From positions 1 to 64,000 of the forward strand of contig SVKB01000008.1 in assembly GCA_015068665.1 (NCBI GenBank): a stretch of DNA of 64,000 bases, in the 5' to 3' direction. The position numbers were made by a program, and so were the translations under genes. A model generated the notes under the pieces. That model had not been told where the DNA came from. It saw only the letters and a program-made list of their open reading frames with translations, and made no database searches. Within the stretch, counting starts at the first letter, position 1. Every line of letters begins with the position of its first letter. The DNA is from Oscillospiraceae bacterium. GTDB lineage: Bacteria; Bacillota; Clostridia; UMGS1840; HGM11507. This document shows positions 26,690 to 34,303 of the stretch, piece by piece.

Positions 26690-26967
26690 TATATTTAAAA
26701 ACCGCTTTGATTTTCAAAGCGGGTCAGCGTGTCGATAAACCTATCGACACGCCGGCAGACTGTGAAAAAGGAAGGGATATTTTATCAAAATGAATGCAGA
26801 CAGTACAAAGGTACGGCAAGGCTCATTTTGATGAAAAACAAGTAATGGTAAGGGTTTCTCGATGATACCCTTACCATTAATTTTAAATATTCACATATTA
26901 AATTTTTCTGATTTGAGATATTGTTTTATTTTTTCTTGCGGTAGACCGGACTTTTTCGACTGTCTGA
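26690..26967 (-). ncRNA. candidate structured RNA, copy 4 (divergent), downstream of thrS
   Basis: The 386-base gap between the SGNH gene and thrS carries, apart from the SGNH promoter, this element. Read on the minus strand, CAGACAGTCGAAAAAG (26966-26951) pairs with CTTTTTCACAGTCTG (26770-26756) as the closing helix. The joining strand TCCGGTCTA follows, then CCGCAAG (26941-26935) pairs with CTTGCCG (26820-26814) with one mismatch. Inside is a perfect 13-bp hairpin (26843-26879). Further arms are ATCAAAATGA/TCATTTTGAT (26784-26832) with an inner GTAC/GTAC stem and an 11-bp hairpin (26727-26752). A terminator stem (26702-26722) followed by T-rich sequence ends it. The order matches the three other copies, though its primary sequence is least like them. 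Confidence 0.55.
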
Positions 26968-26990
26968 AACGCTTTGATTTTCAAAGCGTT
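26968..26990 (-). terminator. hairpin just after thrS
   Basis: A 10-bp stem AACGCTTTGA / TCAAAGCGTT with a 3-base loop lies 9 bases after the thrS stop. On the minus strand only TTT-C follows the stem, so it would be a weak terminator and may let transcription read into the structured RNA. The same CTTTGATTTTCAAAG core recurs in the terminator at 26702-26722. Confidence 0.5.
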
Positions 26991-26998
26991 TTTAAATA

Positions 26999-28744
26999 TT
27001 ATATTCTTTTTTCGGCTATTTCAACAAGTACATCATTTAAGAAGTCGGAAGCGGAAACTGCGCCCTTATCCCCTTCTTTTCTTGAACGAACTGCAACCTT
27101 GCCTTCTTCCATTTCCTTATCGCCCACTATAAGCATATAAGGAACCTTTTCAAGCTGTGCTGCTCTTATCTTGAAACCAATCTTTTCATTACGGGTATCA
27201 ACCTCTACGCGCATACCGTGCTTTTTAAAGGTTTCGGCAACCTCGTTTGCATAAGCGTGATGAGCGTCTGCAATCGGAAGAATCTTAACCTGAGTAGGTG
27301 CAAGCCAGGTTGGGAATGCGCCTGCATATTTTTCGATTAAAAGGGCAAGAGTTCTTTCATAGCAACCGATTGATGTTCTGTGGATAATATACGGATTTTT
27401 CTTTGTACCGTCACTGTCAACATATTCCATACCGAATTTTTCAGCAAGAAGCTGGTCAATCTGAATTGTAATAAGTGTGTCTTCCTTACCATGAACATTC
27501 TTTATCTGAATATCAAGCTTAGGACCGTAGAAGGCAGCCTCACCGATACCCACCTTATACGGAATTTCAAGGTGGTTAAGGATTTTTTCCATAATTCCCT
27601 GAGCTTCATCCCATTGCTCTGTTGTTCCGATATATTTATCCTTGTTATCGGGATCCCATTTAGAGAATCTGTAGGAAACATCCTCATAAAGCCCTAAGGT
27701 CTTAAGCATATAAATTGCAAGCTCTAAACAACCCTTGAATTCTTCTTCAAGCTGGTCGGGTGTACACATAAGATGACCTTCGGAAATTGTAAACTGACGC
27801 ACTCTTATAAGACCGTGCATTTCTCCCGATGCTTCATTTCTGAAAAGAGTTGAGGTTTCGTTATATCTTAAAGGTAAATCCCTGTAAGAACGCTGTTTAT
27901 TAAGGTAAGCCTGGTACTGGAAAGGACAGGTCATAGGACGAAGAGCAAAGACCTCCTTATCCTCAGGATCACCCATTATGAACATACCGTCCTGATAATG
28001 ATCCCAATGACCGGAAAGCTTATATAAATCGCTTTTTGCCATATATGGAGTTTTGGTTAAAAGCCATCCTCTTTCGGCCTCTGTATCTTCAACAAATCTC
28101 TGCAGTGTCTGAATAATTTTAGCACCCTTGGGAAGAAGAATGGGTAGCCCCTGACCGATAAGCTCGGAGGTTGTAAACAACTCTAATTCTCTTCCTAATT
28201 TATTGTGGTCTCTCTTTTTAGCTTCTTCAAGCTGTGCAAGATGAGCGGCAAGCTCGTCCTTGGTAGCAAAAGCGGTACCGTAAATTCTCTGAAGCATCTT
28301 ATTTTTTTCACTGCCTCTCCAGTAAGCACCGGTTGCAGTAAGAAGCTTATATGCCTTTACCTTGCTTGTGTATGCAACATGAGGGCCTGCACAAAGATCG
28401 GTAAATTCCCCCTGCTTATAGAAGGAAATTACCGCATCCTCGGGTAAATCATTGATAAGCTCAATTTTATAGGGCTCATCCTTCATAAGCTCCAGGGCTT
28501 CCGCTCTTGGCAGCTCAAAGCGTTCAATCTTTAAATTTTCCTTTACGATTTTTTTCATTTCAGCTTCAAGCTTTTCTAAAATCTCGGGAGTGAAGGCTAT
28601 CTCACTGTCAAAATCATAGTAAAAGCCGTTATCAACAGCAGGTCCGATTGCAAGCTTAACCGACGGAAAAAGTCTTTTAACCGCCTGCGCAAGCACGTGG
28701 GATGCGCTGTGTCTTAAAATCTGAAGTTCATTCATTTCACTCAT
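26999..28744 (-). CDS. thrS: threonyl-tRNA synthetase lacking the TGS domain
   Basis: The start is the ATG at 28744 (MSEMNELQILRHSASH) with GAGGAG upstream; the open frame further up is the T-box leader. The 581-residue enzyme begins directly with the editing domain (RHSASH metal motif, and C in DLCAGPH), then the class II catalytic core (MTCPFQYQAYL; RNEASGEMHGLIRVRQF; TIEQWDEAQ-like GTTEQWDEAQG) and the anticodon domain (APTQVKILPI). The usual N-terminal TGS domain of about 60 residues is missing, as in other clostridial ThrRS of about 580-590 residues. Expression is controlled by the T-box leader. Confidence 0.95.
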   Translation of the reverse strand: MSEMNELQILRHSASHVLAQAVKRLFPSVKLAIGPAVDNGFYYDFDSEIAFTPEILEKLEAEMKKIVKENLKIERFELPRAEALELMKDEPYKIELINDLPEDAVISFYKQGEFTDLCAGPHVAYTSKVKAYKLLTATGAYWRGSEKNKMLQRIYGTAFATKDELAAHLAQLEEAKKRDHNKLGRELELFTTSELIGQGLPILLPKGAKIIQTLQRFVEDTEAERGWLLTKTPYMAKSDLYKLSGHWDHYQDGMFIMGDPEDKEVFALRPMTCPFQYQAYLNKQRSYRDLPLRYNETSTLFRNEASGEMHGLIRVRQFTISEGHLMCTPDQLEEEFKGCLELAIYMLKTLGLYEDVSYRFSKWDPDNKDKYIGTTEQWDEAQGIMEKILNHLEIPYKVGIGEAAFYGPKLDIQIKNVHGKEDTLITIQIDQLLAEKFGMEYVDSDGTKKNPYIIHRTSIGCYERTLALLIEKYAGAFPTWLAPTQVKILPIADAHHAYANEVAETFKKHGMRVEVDTRNEKIGFKIRAAQLEKVPYMLIVGDKEMEEGKVAVRSRKEGDKGAVSASDFLNDVLVEIAEKRI

Positions 28745-28774
28745 TTTAATTCTCCTCTTTTTATAAAAAAATAT

Positions 28775-29012
28775 CCCTGAAAAGCCATCAAGACTTTTCA
28801 GGGATGCATTAATTTGCACGGTTCCACCCTGATTGCGCTTACGCGCCACTCATTTATCCTTTAACGTAAGGGGTACGGCAAGAATTACTTGTTTCCTTTC
28901 ACTCTTACGGCTCCGAAGCGGTGTTCACAAAAGCACGGCGGGAAAGCTTTCAGCCAGCGACCTTCCTCTCTGCTACGCCAAAAACCTATGCTACTGTCTT
29001 CATCATTGCCTT
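28775..29012 (-). promoter_or_regulatory. thrS leader: T-box riboswitch leader of thrS
   Basis: Most of the 310-base gap upstream of thrS is a T-box. The minus strand contains the conserved AGGGTGGAACCG (28833-28822 region), the antiterminator bulge that binds the free CCA end of uncharged tRNA. It is followed by the terminator ATCCCTGAAAAG / CTTTTCAGGGAT and a run of seven T. Upstream are a long stem I with GAAGGTCGCTGG-type sequence and a likely ACC threonine specifier in GAACACCGC. Uncharged tRNA-Thr should allow readthrough into thrS. Confidence 0.92.
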
Positions 29013-29018
29013 TAGTAC

Positions 29019-29047
29019 ATTTTATCATTTTTATTATTATTAGTCAA
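29019..29047 (-). promoter_or_regulatory. promoter for the thrS T-box transcript
   Basis: Minus strand TTGACT (29047-29042), 17 bases, TAAAAT (29024-29019), with TGA just before the -10 box. It lies 8 bases from the end of the prsW-like gene. Confidence 0.75.
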
Positions 29048-29054
29048 GTTTTTT

Positions 29055-29876
29055 TTATAAAAAAAGCATCTCATCAAGCTGTTCATATTCAAGCTCAGGG
29101 TATTTGTTAACAAGCTTTTCTCTTATTGCATCCTCGCTGTAACAGTCATTGGCAGACATTTTTTTAATTTTGCCAAACCCTCTTACATAAAGGAAAACCA
29201 TTAATGCAAGGAATATAAGAAATCCGCCGGGAGCATCCATGGTAGTACAGCAATGGTTATAAAAGCCGTGAACTATAACCGGTACAAAAAGGCTTAAGAA
29301 CCTGCTCTTTTTATACCCCTTTGAACGGACTGCATTTATAAGCCCTTTCTCATAAAGCTTATTTTCAGCATCACAAACTCTCTTTTTCATTTGCCACTCG
29401 CCGTAATAAAGTCCCATAAATACAGCGAAAAACATATGTCCCGGAACTGAAAGAACAGCTCTCAGGATTCCGTTCATCACTCCGTTGCTTGTCACATACA
29501 GGATATTTTCCAGTGCGGCAAAGCCAAGCGACACAAAAATTGAATATATCAAAGCGTCAAAGGTACAGTTGAAATTTTCATTTTTGGAGGTTTTATAAAT
29601 AAGGATAAGCCATTTTAATCCTTCCTCTACCAGAGCAATTGCCAGCACAAAATAGATAAAATTATAAAGAGAGCTTCCGGCAATCGGACTGAAAACCGCC
29701 TCAACAATATCCTCAAAAATTCCTTCCAGTATAGCGGCAGGAATACAGCTTAACACTCCGAACAAAAACAGCACGGACAAAAGCCCCTTTGGCTCCTTTT
29801 CGACCTTATCCTTGGAATATACATATCCGCAAAGGATAAAAGCAGGTAATAATGCAAGCAATATCAGATAAATCAT
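29055..29876 (-). CDS. PrsW family intramembrane metalloprotease
   Basis: The start at 29876 (MIYLILLALLPAFILCGYVY) has AAGGAG 9 bases upstream and gives 273 residues; longer versions would start in the promoter region. It has seven or so hydrophobic segments and the PrsW motifs: EEGLKW with the paired glutamates, FAALEN, VPGHMFFAVFMG and VIVHGFYNH. B. subtilis PrsW cleaves the anti-sigma factor RsiW at site 1; whether this one has an anti-sigma target is unknown, as none is encoded nearby. The protein has a charged C-terminal tail of about 45 residues. Confidence 0.85.
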   Translation of the reverse strand: MIYLILLALLPAFILCGYVYSKDKVEKEPKGLLSVLFLFGVLSCIPAAILEGIFEDIVEAVFSPIAGSSLYNFIYFVLAIALVEEGLKWLILIYKTSKNENFNCTFDALIYSIFVSLGFAALENILYVTSNGVMNGILRAVLSVPGHMFFAVFMGLYYGEWQMKKRVCDAENKLYEKGLINAVRSKGYKKSRFLSLFVPVIVHGFYNHCCTTMDAPGGFLIFLALMVFLYVRGFGKIKKMSANDCYSEDAIREKLVNKYPELEYEQLDEMLFL

Positions 29877-29983
29877 AGTTATTTTCTCCTTAATTTTTTT
29901 CGGTAATACGGAGGTTAAAGACTCATTAAGGGATGAAAAATATGAGACATTTTTTAAAACTCCATTTTGTAAAATTCCTTTAC

Positions 29984-30012
29984 AGTATACCATAATTTTC
30001 ATTACAAGTCAA
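29984..30012 (-). promoter_or_regulatory. promoter for the prsW-like gene
   Basis: Minus strand TTGACT (30012-30007), 17 bases, TATACT (29989-29984), with an extended TGG before the -10 box. Confidence 0.75.
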
Positions 30013-30094
30013 TTAATACAGCTTTTTTTAGTTACATTTATAATAATATGACCTCATACAGCATAAAATAATAAAAAAATGATTGGAGGCTATT

Positions 30095-30577
30095 ATGAAA
30101 AGTGAAACAAAAAGTAATATTCTTAAGATAATACTGTTTATTTTAATTCCCATTATCCCCGGCTTTCTTATATCGGTGCCGATTAAGATTCCTGAAAAAT
30201 ATGCCCTGCTTTTAAGACCGCCGCTGGCTCCCCCGTCAATAGTTTTTCCTATTGTATGGTCAATACTTTATATTCTTATGGGAATCGGCTCATTTCTTGC
30301 TTATAAGGAAGCTAAGAAAAGAAATGCGGATATTTTAAGTATAGCTGTTCCCTATGGCGTACAGCTTATTTTAAACCTTTTATGGACTCCTGTTTTCTTT
30401 GGAATTTCAGCCTTTCTTGCAGGCTCGGTAATATGTGTATTGCTGGTTTTTGCAATAATATGGATGATTCTTGCCTTTTACAGGTTAAGCCCTGTTGCTG
30501 CTTATTTGCAAATACCCTATCTTTTATGGAGTATTTTTGCTTCATATTTAAGTATTGCTATATATATTTTAAATTAA
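30095..30577 (+). CDS. tspO: TspO/MBR family protein
   Basis: The 160-residue membrane protein has five hydrophobic helices and the family residues P-x-W in PIVWSILYILMG, NLLWTPVFF and PYLLWSIFASYL. The family binds tetrapyrroles and cholesterol-like ligands; the role in anaerobic Clostridia is unclear. The start at 30095 has GGAGG six bases upstream. A candidate RNA terminator converges on it directly after the stop. Confidence 0.9.
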   Translation: MKSETKSNILKIILFILIPIIPGFLISVPIKIPEKYALLLRPPLAPPSIVFPIVWSILYILMGIGSFLAYKEAKKRNADILSIAVPYGVQLILNLLWTPVFFGISAFLAGSVICVLLVFAIIWMILAFYRLSPVAAYLQIPYLLWSIFASYLSIAIYILN

Positions 30578-30717
30578 AAAGAGAGGCTGTAAATTTATAT
30601 TTACAGCCTCTAAAACAATTCAGAGGGGATAGGAAAAAATCTTCAGAATGGATAAACTTAGCCAAAATCTTTAAAATTTAAGTTTTTGGTGGTCTGGAGT
30701 TTTTTTGCATTCCCCTT
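30578..30717 (-). ncRNA. candidate structured RNA, copy 1 (short form), downstream of the AraC pair
   Basis: Read on the minus strand it starts at the AraC stop codon. GGGGAATG followed by an A-run (30715-30701) pairs with a T-run followed by CCTATCCCC (30640-30625). CTCCAGACCA joins to the inner helix CCAAAA/TTTTGG (30689-30684 with 30667-30662). The segment GGCTAAGTTTATCC leads back to the closing helix. It ends in a 12-bp terminator stem (30583-30610) followed by TCTTTTTAATTT. There is no coding frame. Aligned to copy 2 it is nearly identical outside the variable arm, where this copy has only about 9 bases. Confidence 0.7.
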
Positions 30718-31503
30718 TTAATTTTCTTTGCGTATTTCTTTTGGTGATATACCGTATTTTTGCTTAAACAGCTTGGAGAAGAAGGATAATGTGTTAAAGC
30801 CCGAATCATAGCATATATCGGTAATTGCACGGTCCGTACTTACAATAAGCTTCATTGCATATTTTAGTCGGATATCGTTAAGATATTTATTAAAGGTTAT
30901 TTTTATATTACGCGCAAACATCCCTCTTAACACGTTATCCGAGCATCCTATTCTTTCAGCACAGGTTTTAACCGAAATTTCCGTTCTGAAATTCTCCATA
31001 ACATATAAAAATGCCCGGTTAAGCCTTTCGGCAGGCAAATCATTTTCTTTACTGCTGCTCCCCCACAAAAGAAGAATTATTTCCTCCAGAAGGCACATAT
31101 TAAATGCATCCGAAAGCTCACTTTTTTCTCTCTCAATTCTCTTCGAAAGTGTCTTTGAAAAATACCCGGAATACTTAAAATCTTCGTCTGACAATCTGCC
31201 TGTAAAAGGTATACTCATTACATCAAGTAGCTCAATAAGATTTTTATTTAAGTACGAACAGGGAAAATCAATACGTAAATATTTAAAAGACTTATCACCT
31301 TTTAGGCTGATATAATCGGATACCGAAAAAAGACAAAAGCTGCCGCTCTTTACTTTTATATCACAGCCACCGTTAACCGAAAAAAAACCGTTCCCTTCGG
31401 TTACTATAAAAGCTGAAAGCCCGGAGCATATAATAAGCTCTGTATTATCCACTGTACATTCGGTTATATTGAGTTTTTTATCCTCATTTAAAATACAATC
31501 CAT
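30718..31503 (-). CDS. AraC family transcriptional regulator (second of tandem pair)
   Basis: The 261-residue protein has an N-terminal cupin-like sensing region (about 1-150) and a C-terminal AraC/XylS double helix-turn-helix (about 160-260). Recognition parts are ISVKTCAERIGCSDNVLRGMFARNIKITF and AITDICYDSGFNTLSFFSKLFKQKYGISPKEIR. It starts two bases after the stop of the first AraC gene with CAGGGA upstream, so the two are cotranscribed. Target genes are not evident; no sugar-use operon is adjacent. Confidence 0.88.
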   Translation of the reverse strand: MDCILNEDKKLNITECTVDNTELIICSGLSAFIVTEGNGFFSVNGGCDIKVKSGSFCLFSVSDYISLKGDKSFKYLRIDFPCSYLNKNLIELLDVMSIPFTGRLSDEDFKYSGYFSKTLSKRIEREKSELSDAFNMCLLEEIILLLWGSSSKENDLPAERLNRAFLYVMENFRTEISVKTCAERIGCSDNVLRGMFARNIKITFNKYLNDIRLKYAMKLIVSTDRAITDICYDSGFNTLSFFSKLFKQKYGISPKEIRKEN

Positions 31504-31505
31504 AA

Positions 31506-32333
31506 TTATTCCCTGCAGTTTATTTTTTTTCTGAAATTGTTAGGTGCAATTCCGTATTTTTCCTTAAATACCTTTGAAAAGTATTCCAGAGAGTTAAACC
31601 CCGAATCCAGACAAATTTCTTTGATGGAGCGGTTTGTATGACGAATTTTAGAATAGGCATATTCGAGTCTTAGCTTCATTACATATTCCTTGAAGGTTAT
31701 TCCCAGCTCGGTAGAAAAAATATGACTTAAATGATTTTTGGAATAGTAAAGTGCATCAGCAACCTCCTTTAAGGTAAGCTCCTTATTGAAATTACTCTGG
31801 ATATAAAGAAGCATTTCCTTTAAGCGGTTGGGAGTGTTTTTTATGTTGTTATTTTTTATATTTTCACTCATCAGTATAAAAGTCTGCTTTATAAGATTTA
31901 TACACATTAAATCCTTTCCCTGCCATTTTTCCCTGTCATACTGAGAAAGAAGAACACCGAAAAGCTCTTCTAATTCAAGACGCTTTTTCCCGTTAAGATG
32001 AATATTTACGGGGCATAAATTCAGGTTAAGGATATCGGAAAGATACTGTATATAAAAGTGATAGTCAATCTTAATTCGTAAGTATTCACATTCCATATCT
32101 TCATCCGGAGAGATTTTGTGAAAATCAGTCGGAGATAAAAGAGCAAAATCACCCTTTTCGAAGGGATATTCAACAAAATTTATATTATGTATGCCACGCC
32201 CTTTATTGAAATATATCATTTCATAATCACGGTGCCAGTGCAGATGCTTAAATAATATATCACGGAAATTATTACAGCATTTTACCGAATACAGCTCGTC
32301 TATCGGCATACACTTTAAATAAACCTCGTCCAT
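31506..32333 (-). CDS. AraC family transcriptional regulator (first of tandem pair)
   Basis: The 275-residue protein has an N-terminal AraC-type cupin with the HLHWHRDYEMIYFNKGRG and DFALLSPTDFHKI pattern of sugar-sensing arms. The C-terminal double HTH includes LTLKEVADALYYSKNHLSHIF and SIKEICLDSGFNSLEYFSKVFKEKYGIAPNNFR. Its C-terminal half resembles its partner's, suggesting duplication followed by divergence. GGGGAGGGGG precedes the ATG. The pair is flanked on both sides by oppositely oriented copies of a candidate structured RNA. Confidence 0.88.
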   Translation of the reverse strand: MDEVYLKCMPIDELYSVKCCNNFRDILFKHLHWHRDYEMIYFNKGRGIHNINFVEYPFEKGDFALLSPTDFHKISPDEDMECEYLRIKIDYHFYIQYLSDILNLNLCPVNIHLNGKKRLELEELFGVLLSQYDREKWQGKDLMCINLIKQTFILMSENIKNNNIKNTPNRLKEMLLYIQSNFNKELTLKEVADALYYSKNHLSHIFSTELGITFKEYVMKLRLEYAYSKIRHTNRSIKEICLDSGFNSLEYFSKVFKEKYGIAPNNFRKKINCRE

Positions 32334-32390
32334 ATCTATTCCCCCTCCCCTACAAGTTTAGCTGAAATGAAATTTTTTTACTTTATTTTT

Positions 32391-32419
32391 TTGAATTATA
32401 AGTTAATATTTTATACGAT
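32391..32419 (+). promoter_or_regulatory. promoter of the stand-alone structured RNA
   Basis: TTGAAT (32391-32396), exactly 17 bases, TACGAT (32414-32419). Transcription would begin near 32426, five bases before the closing helix of the RNA element. It is divergent from the AraC pair. Confidence 0.55.
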
Positions 32420-32425
32420 TTTATA

Positions 32426-32600
32426 CATAAAGGGGATGTTAAAAAACTCCGAACCGCAAAAAGTGAAATATATCAATTACTAAGCTTATAAACTTTTATA
32501 TTATGATACAAAGTTTCCGGCTGAATTCGTACGTTCCTAAGTTTTTTCCATCCCCTAAAAGTTGGGGTGTTTAAAAATTGACTTTTAAACACCCTCTTTC
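32426..32600 (+). ncRNA. candidate structured RNA, copy 3, own promoter
   Basis: AGGGGATG (32431-32438) and AAAAAAC (32441-32447) pair with GTTTTTTCC..CATCCCCT (32541-32556) as the closing helix. TCCGAA joins to an inner helix CCGCAAA/TTTCCGG (32454-32460 with 32514-32520, one mismatch). About 50 bases of AT-rich arm lie inside, and CTGAATTCGTACGTTCCTAA leads back. A 12-bp terminator stem (32565-32594) with TCTTTCCTT ends it. Compared with copies 1 and 2 the inner helix changes on both sides and still pairs. The 3' strand aligns as GGCTRARTTYRTMCRTTC. The terminator hairpin also lies just beyond the pyrD stop and may serve both strands. Confidence 0.7.
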
Positions 32601-32604
32601 CTTA

Positions 32605-33519
32605 TTATTTATTTGGTATAACAGTACCTACTATTTCTGAAATATTTTCAAGCTTATTAGCCTCGGTATATTTTCTTAAGCCCTCTACTATATTCGGAGC
32701 AGTGAATGGGTCAATAAAATTAGCGGTACCAACGGATATAATATCCGCACCTGCAATCATAAACTCAACTGCATCCTCCCAGTTTGATATTCCTCCCATA
32801 CCAATTATGGGAAGCTTAACGGCATTTCTTACCTGCCATACCATTCTTACAGCAACCGGCTTTACGCAGGGACCCGAAAGACCGCCCATATTGTTAAAAA
32901 GCACAGGACGCCTTGTATTGATATCAATTCTCATACCTAAAAGAGTATTGATTAAAGAAAGAGCATCCGCACCGCCTGCTTCGGCAGATCTTGCAATTTC
33001 GGTTATATCGGTAACATTCGGTGTAAGCTTTACTATTAAAGGCTTACGGCAGTGTTTTTTTACCTCACCTGTTATTTCCTCAACCATTTTAGGATCGGTG
33101 CCAAAATTAAGACCGCCTTTTTTGACATTGGGACAGGAAATATTCATCTCAATCATATCAATTGATGAATCGGAGAGGATTTCCACCATTTCACAGTATT
33201 CCTCAACGGTGTTTCCCGAAATATTTGCAATAAGATTAGTATCAAATCTTCTTATATAAGGAAGCATATCATTAACAAAGGTCTGAACACCGGGATTCTG
33301 AAGTCCGACACTGTTTAATATTCCCATAGGAGTTTCTGCAATTCTTTTGGGAGGATTTCCCTGACGCGCTTTAAGAGTAAGACCTTTAAGTGCCATACCG
33401 CCTAATTTGGATACGTCATAGTATTTATTATACTCTGTACCAAAGCCAAAGGTACCTGAGCTGGTTATTACAGGATTTTTGAATTCAACGCCGCAAATTG
33501 ATGTTTTTAAATTACTCAT
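32605..33519 (-). CDS. pyrD: dihydroorotate dehydrogenase catalytic subunit, class 1B
   Basis: The 304-residue FMN protein oxidises dihydroorotate to orotate. The class 1 catalytic cysteine is in NISCPNVKKGG, FMN contacts are SSGTFGFG and GMGGISNWEDA, and the lysine is in IVKLTPNV. Together with PyrK just upstream it forms the NAD-linked class 1B enzyme. Its ATG overlaps the end of pyrK by 4 bases. It is the last gene of the pyr operon. Confidence 0.96.
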   Translation of the reverse strand: MSNLKTSICGVEFKNPVITSSGTFGFGTEYNKYYDVSKLGGMALKGLTLKARQGNPPKRIAETPMGILNSVGLQNPGVQTFVNDMLPYIRRFDTNLIANISGNTVEEYCEMVEILSDSSIDMIEMNISCPNVKKGGLNFGTDPKMVEEITGEVKKHCRKPLIVKLTPNVTDITEIARSAEAGGADALSLINTLLGMRIDINTRRPVLFNNMGGLSGPCVKPVAVRMVWQVRNAVKLPIIGMGGISNWEDAVEFMIAGADIISVGTANFIDPFTAPNIVEGLRKYTEANKLENISEIVGTVIPNK

Positions 33520-34292
33520 AGTATCACCTCACTTGCGTTAAATACAGGACCGTGACTGCAAACATGCGCATAAGTATAGCCTTCCTCGAGTTCACTGTCC
33601 TTAACTGGAGTTGCACAGCAAAGACATGCACCGATTCCGCAGCCCATTCTTTCCTCAAGAGAAACCTCGGTAAAAATTCCTTTTTCTTCGGCAATTTCCT
33701 TTATTGCCTTAAGCATAGGCATCGGACCGCAGGCAAAAATCGCATCTACATCTCCTGCCTTTATTACCTCCATAAGAACATCGGTTACAAGCCCCTGTCT
33801 TACATAGCTTCCGTCATCAGTTGTTATATAAAGATTAGCACAGATCTTGTTAAAATCCTCCTCAAGGGTAACAAAGTCTTTATTTCTGAAGCCTAAAATT
33901 GCATCGGCATTTTTTAAAATTTTAGCGGTCTGAAGAAGCGGATATATTCCGATCCCTCCGCCGATAACAACGGGATGCTTATATTCCCTGTCAACGGAAA
34001 ATCCGTTACCGAGAGGGCCTAAAACATTAAGCTTATCCCCTGCCTTGAATTTCGAAAGTGCCTCGGTACCCTTGCCTCTTACCTGGAAGATAAAGCGAAG
34101 GGTATTATTCTTAACCTCGCAGATGCTTATGGGGCGTCTTAAAAACACGCTGTTATCACATTTAACATGAATAAACTGACCTGCTTTTGCACCGCCCATT
34201 TTATTGTCTGCATCAATGATAAATTCAAAGATACCGTCGGCAATTTCCTTTTTACTTAAAATTTCTGAAATTATTACTTCACTGATAGCCAT
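33516..34292 (-). CDS. pyrK: dihydroorotate dehydrogenase electron transfer subunit
   Basis: The 258-residue protein carries electrons from PyrD to NAD+. It has a ferredoxin-reductase FAD domain (FLRRPISICEV, RGKGTEALS), an NAD domain (VIGGGIGIYPLL; ACGPMPMLKAI) and a C-terminal [2Fe-2S] ligand set CGIGACLCC followed by a cysteine in AHVCSHG. AAGGTGG precedes the ATG. It lies 11 bases after carB. Confidence 0.95.
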   Translation of the reverse strand: MAISEVIISEILSKKEIADGIFEFIIDADNKMGGAKAGQFIHVKCDNSVFLRRPISICEVKNNTLRFIFQVRGKGTEALSKFKAGDKLNVLGPLGNGFSVDREYKHPVVIGGGIGIYPLLQTAKILKNADAILGFRNKDFVTLEEDFNKICANLYITTDDGSYVRQGLVTDVLMEVIKAGDVDAIFACGPMPMLKAIKEIAEEKGIFTEVSLEERMGCGIGACLCCATPVKDSELEEGYTYAHVCSHGPVFNASEVIL

Positions 34293-34303
34293 ATAAATCC
34301 ACC

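Noticed and set aside
26862-27140. Plus-strand open frame of 92 codons over the end of thrS
   Set aside because: It is antisense to thrS and the structured RNA, has no ribosome site and no recognisable protein pattern.
28745-28849. N-terminal extension of thrS
   Set aside because: The 35 extra codons lie in the T-box antiterminator and terminator; the true ATG at 28744 has a GAGGAG site and gives the usual length for a TGS-less enzyme.
30578-30717. RNA copies as simple transposon-derived (MITE) repeats
   Set aside because: There are no target duplications and no terminal inverted repeats in DNA terms; conservation follows helices and ends in a terminator. A mobile origin is not excluded.
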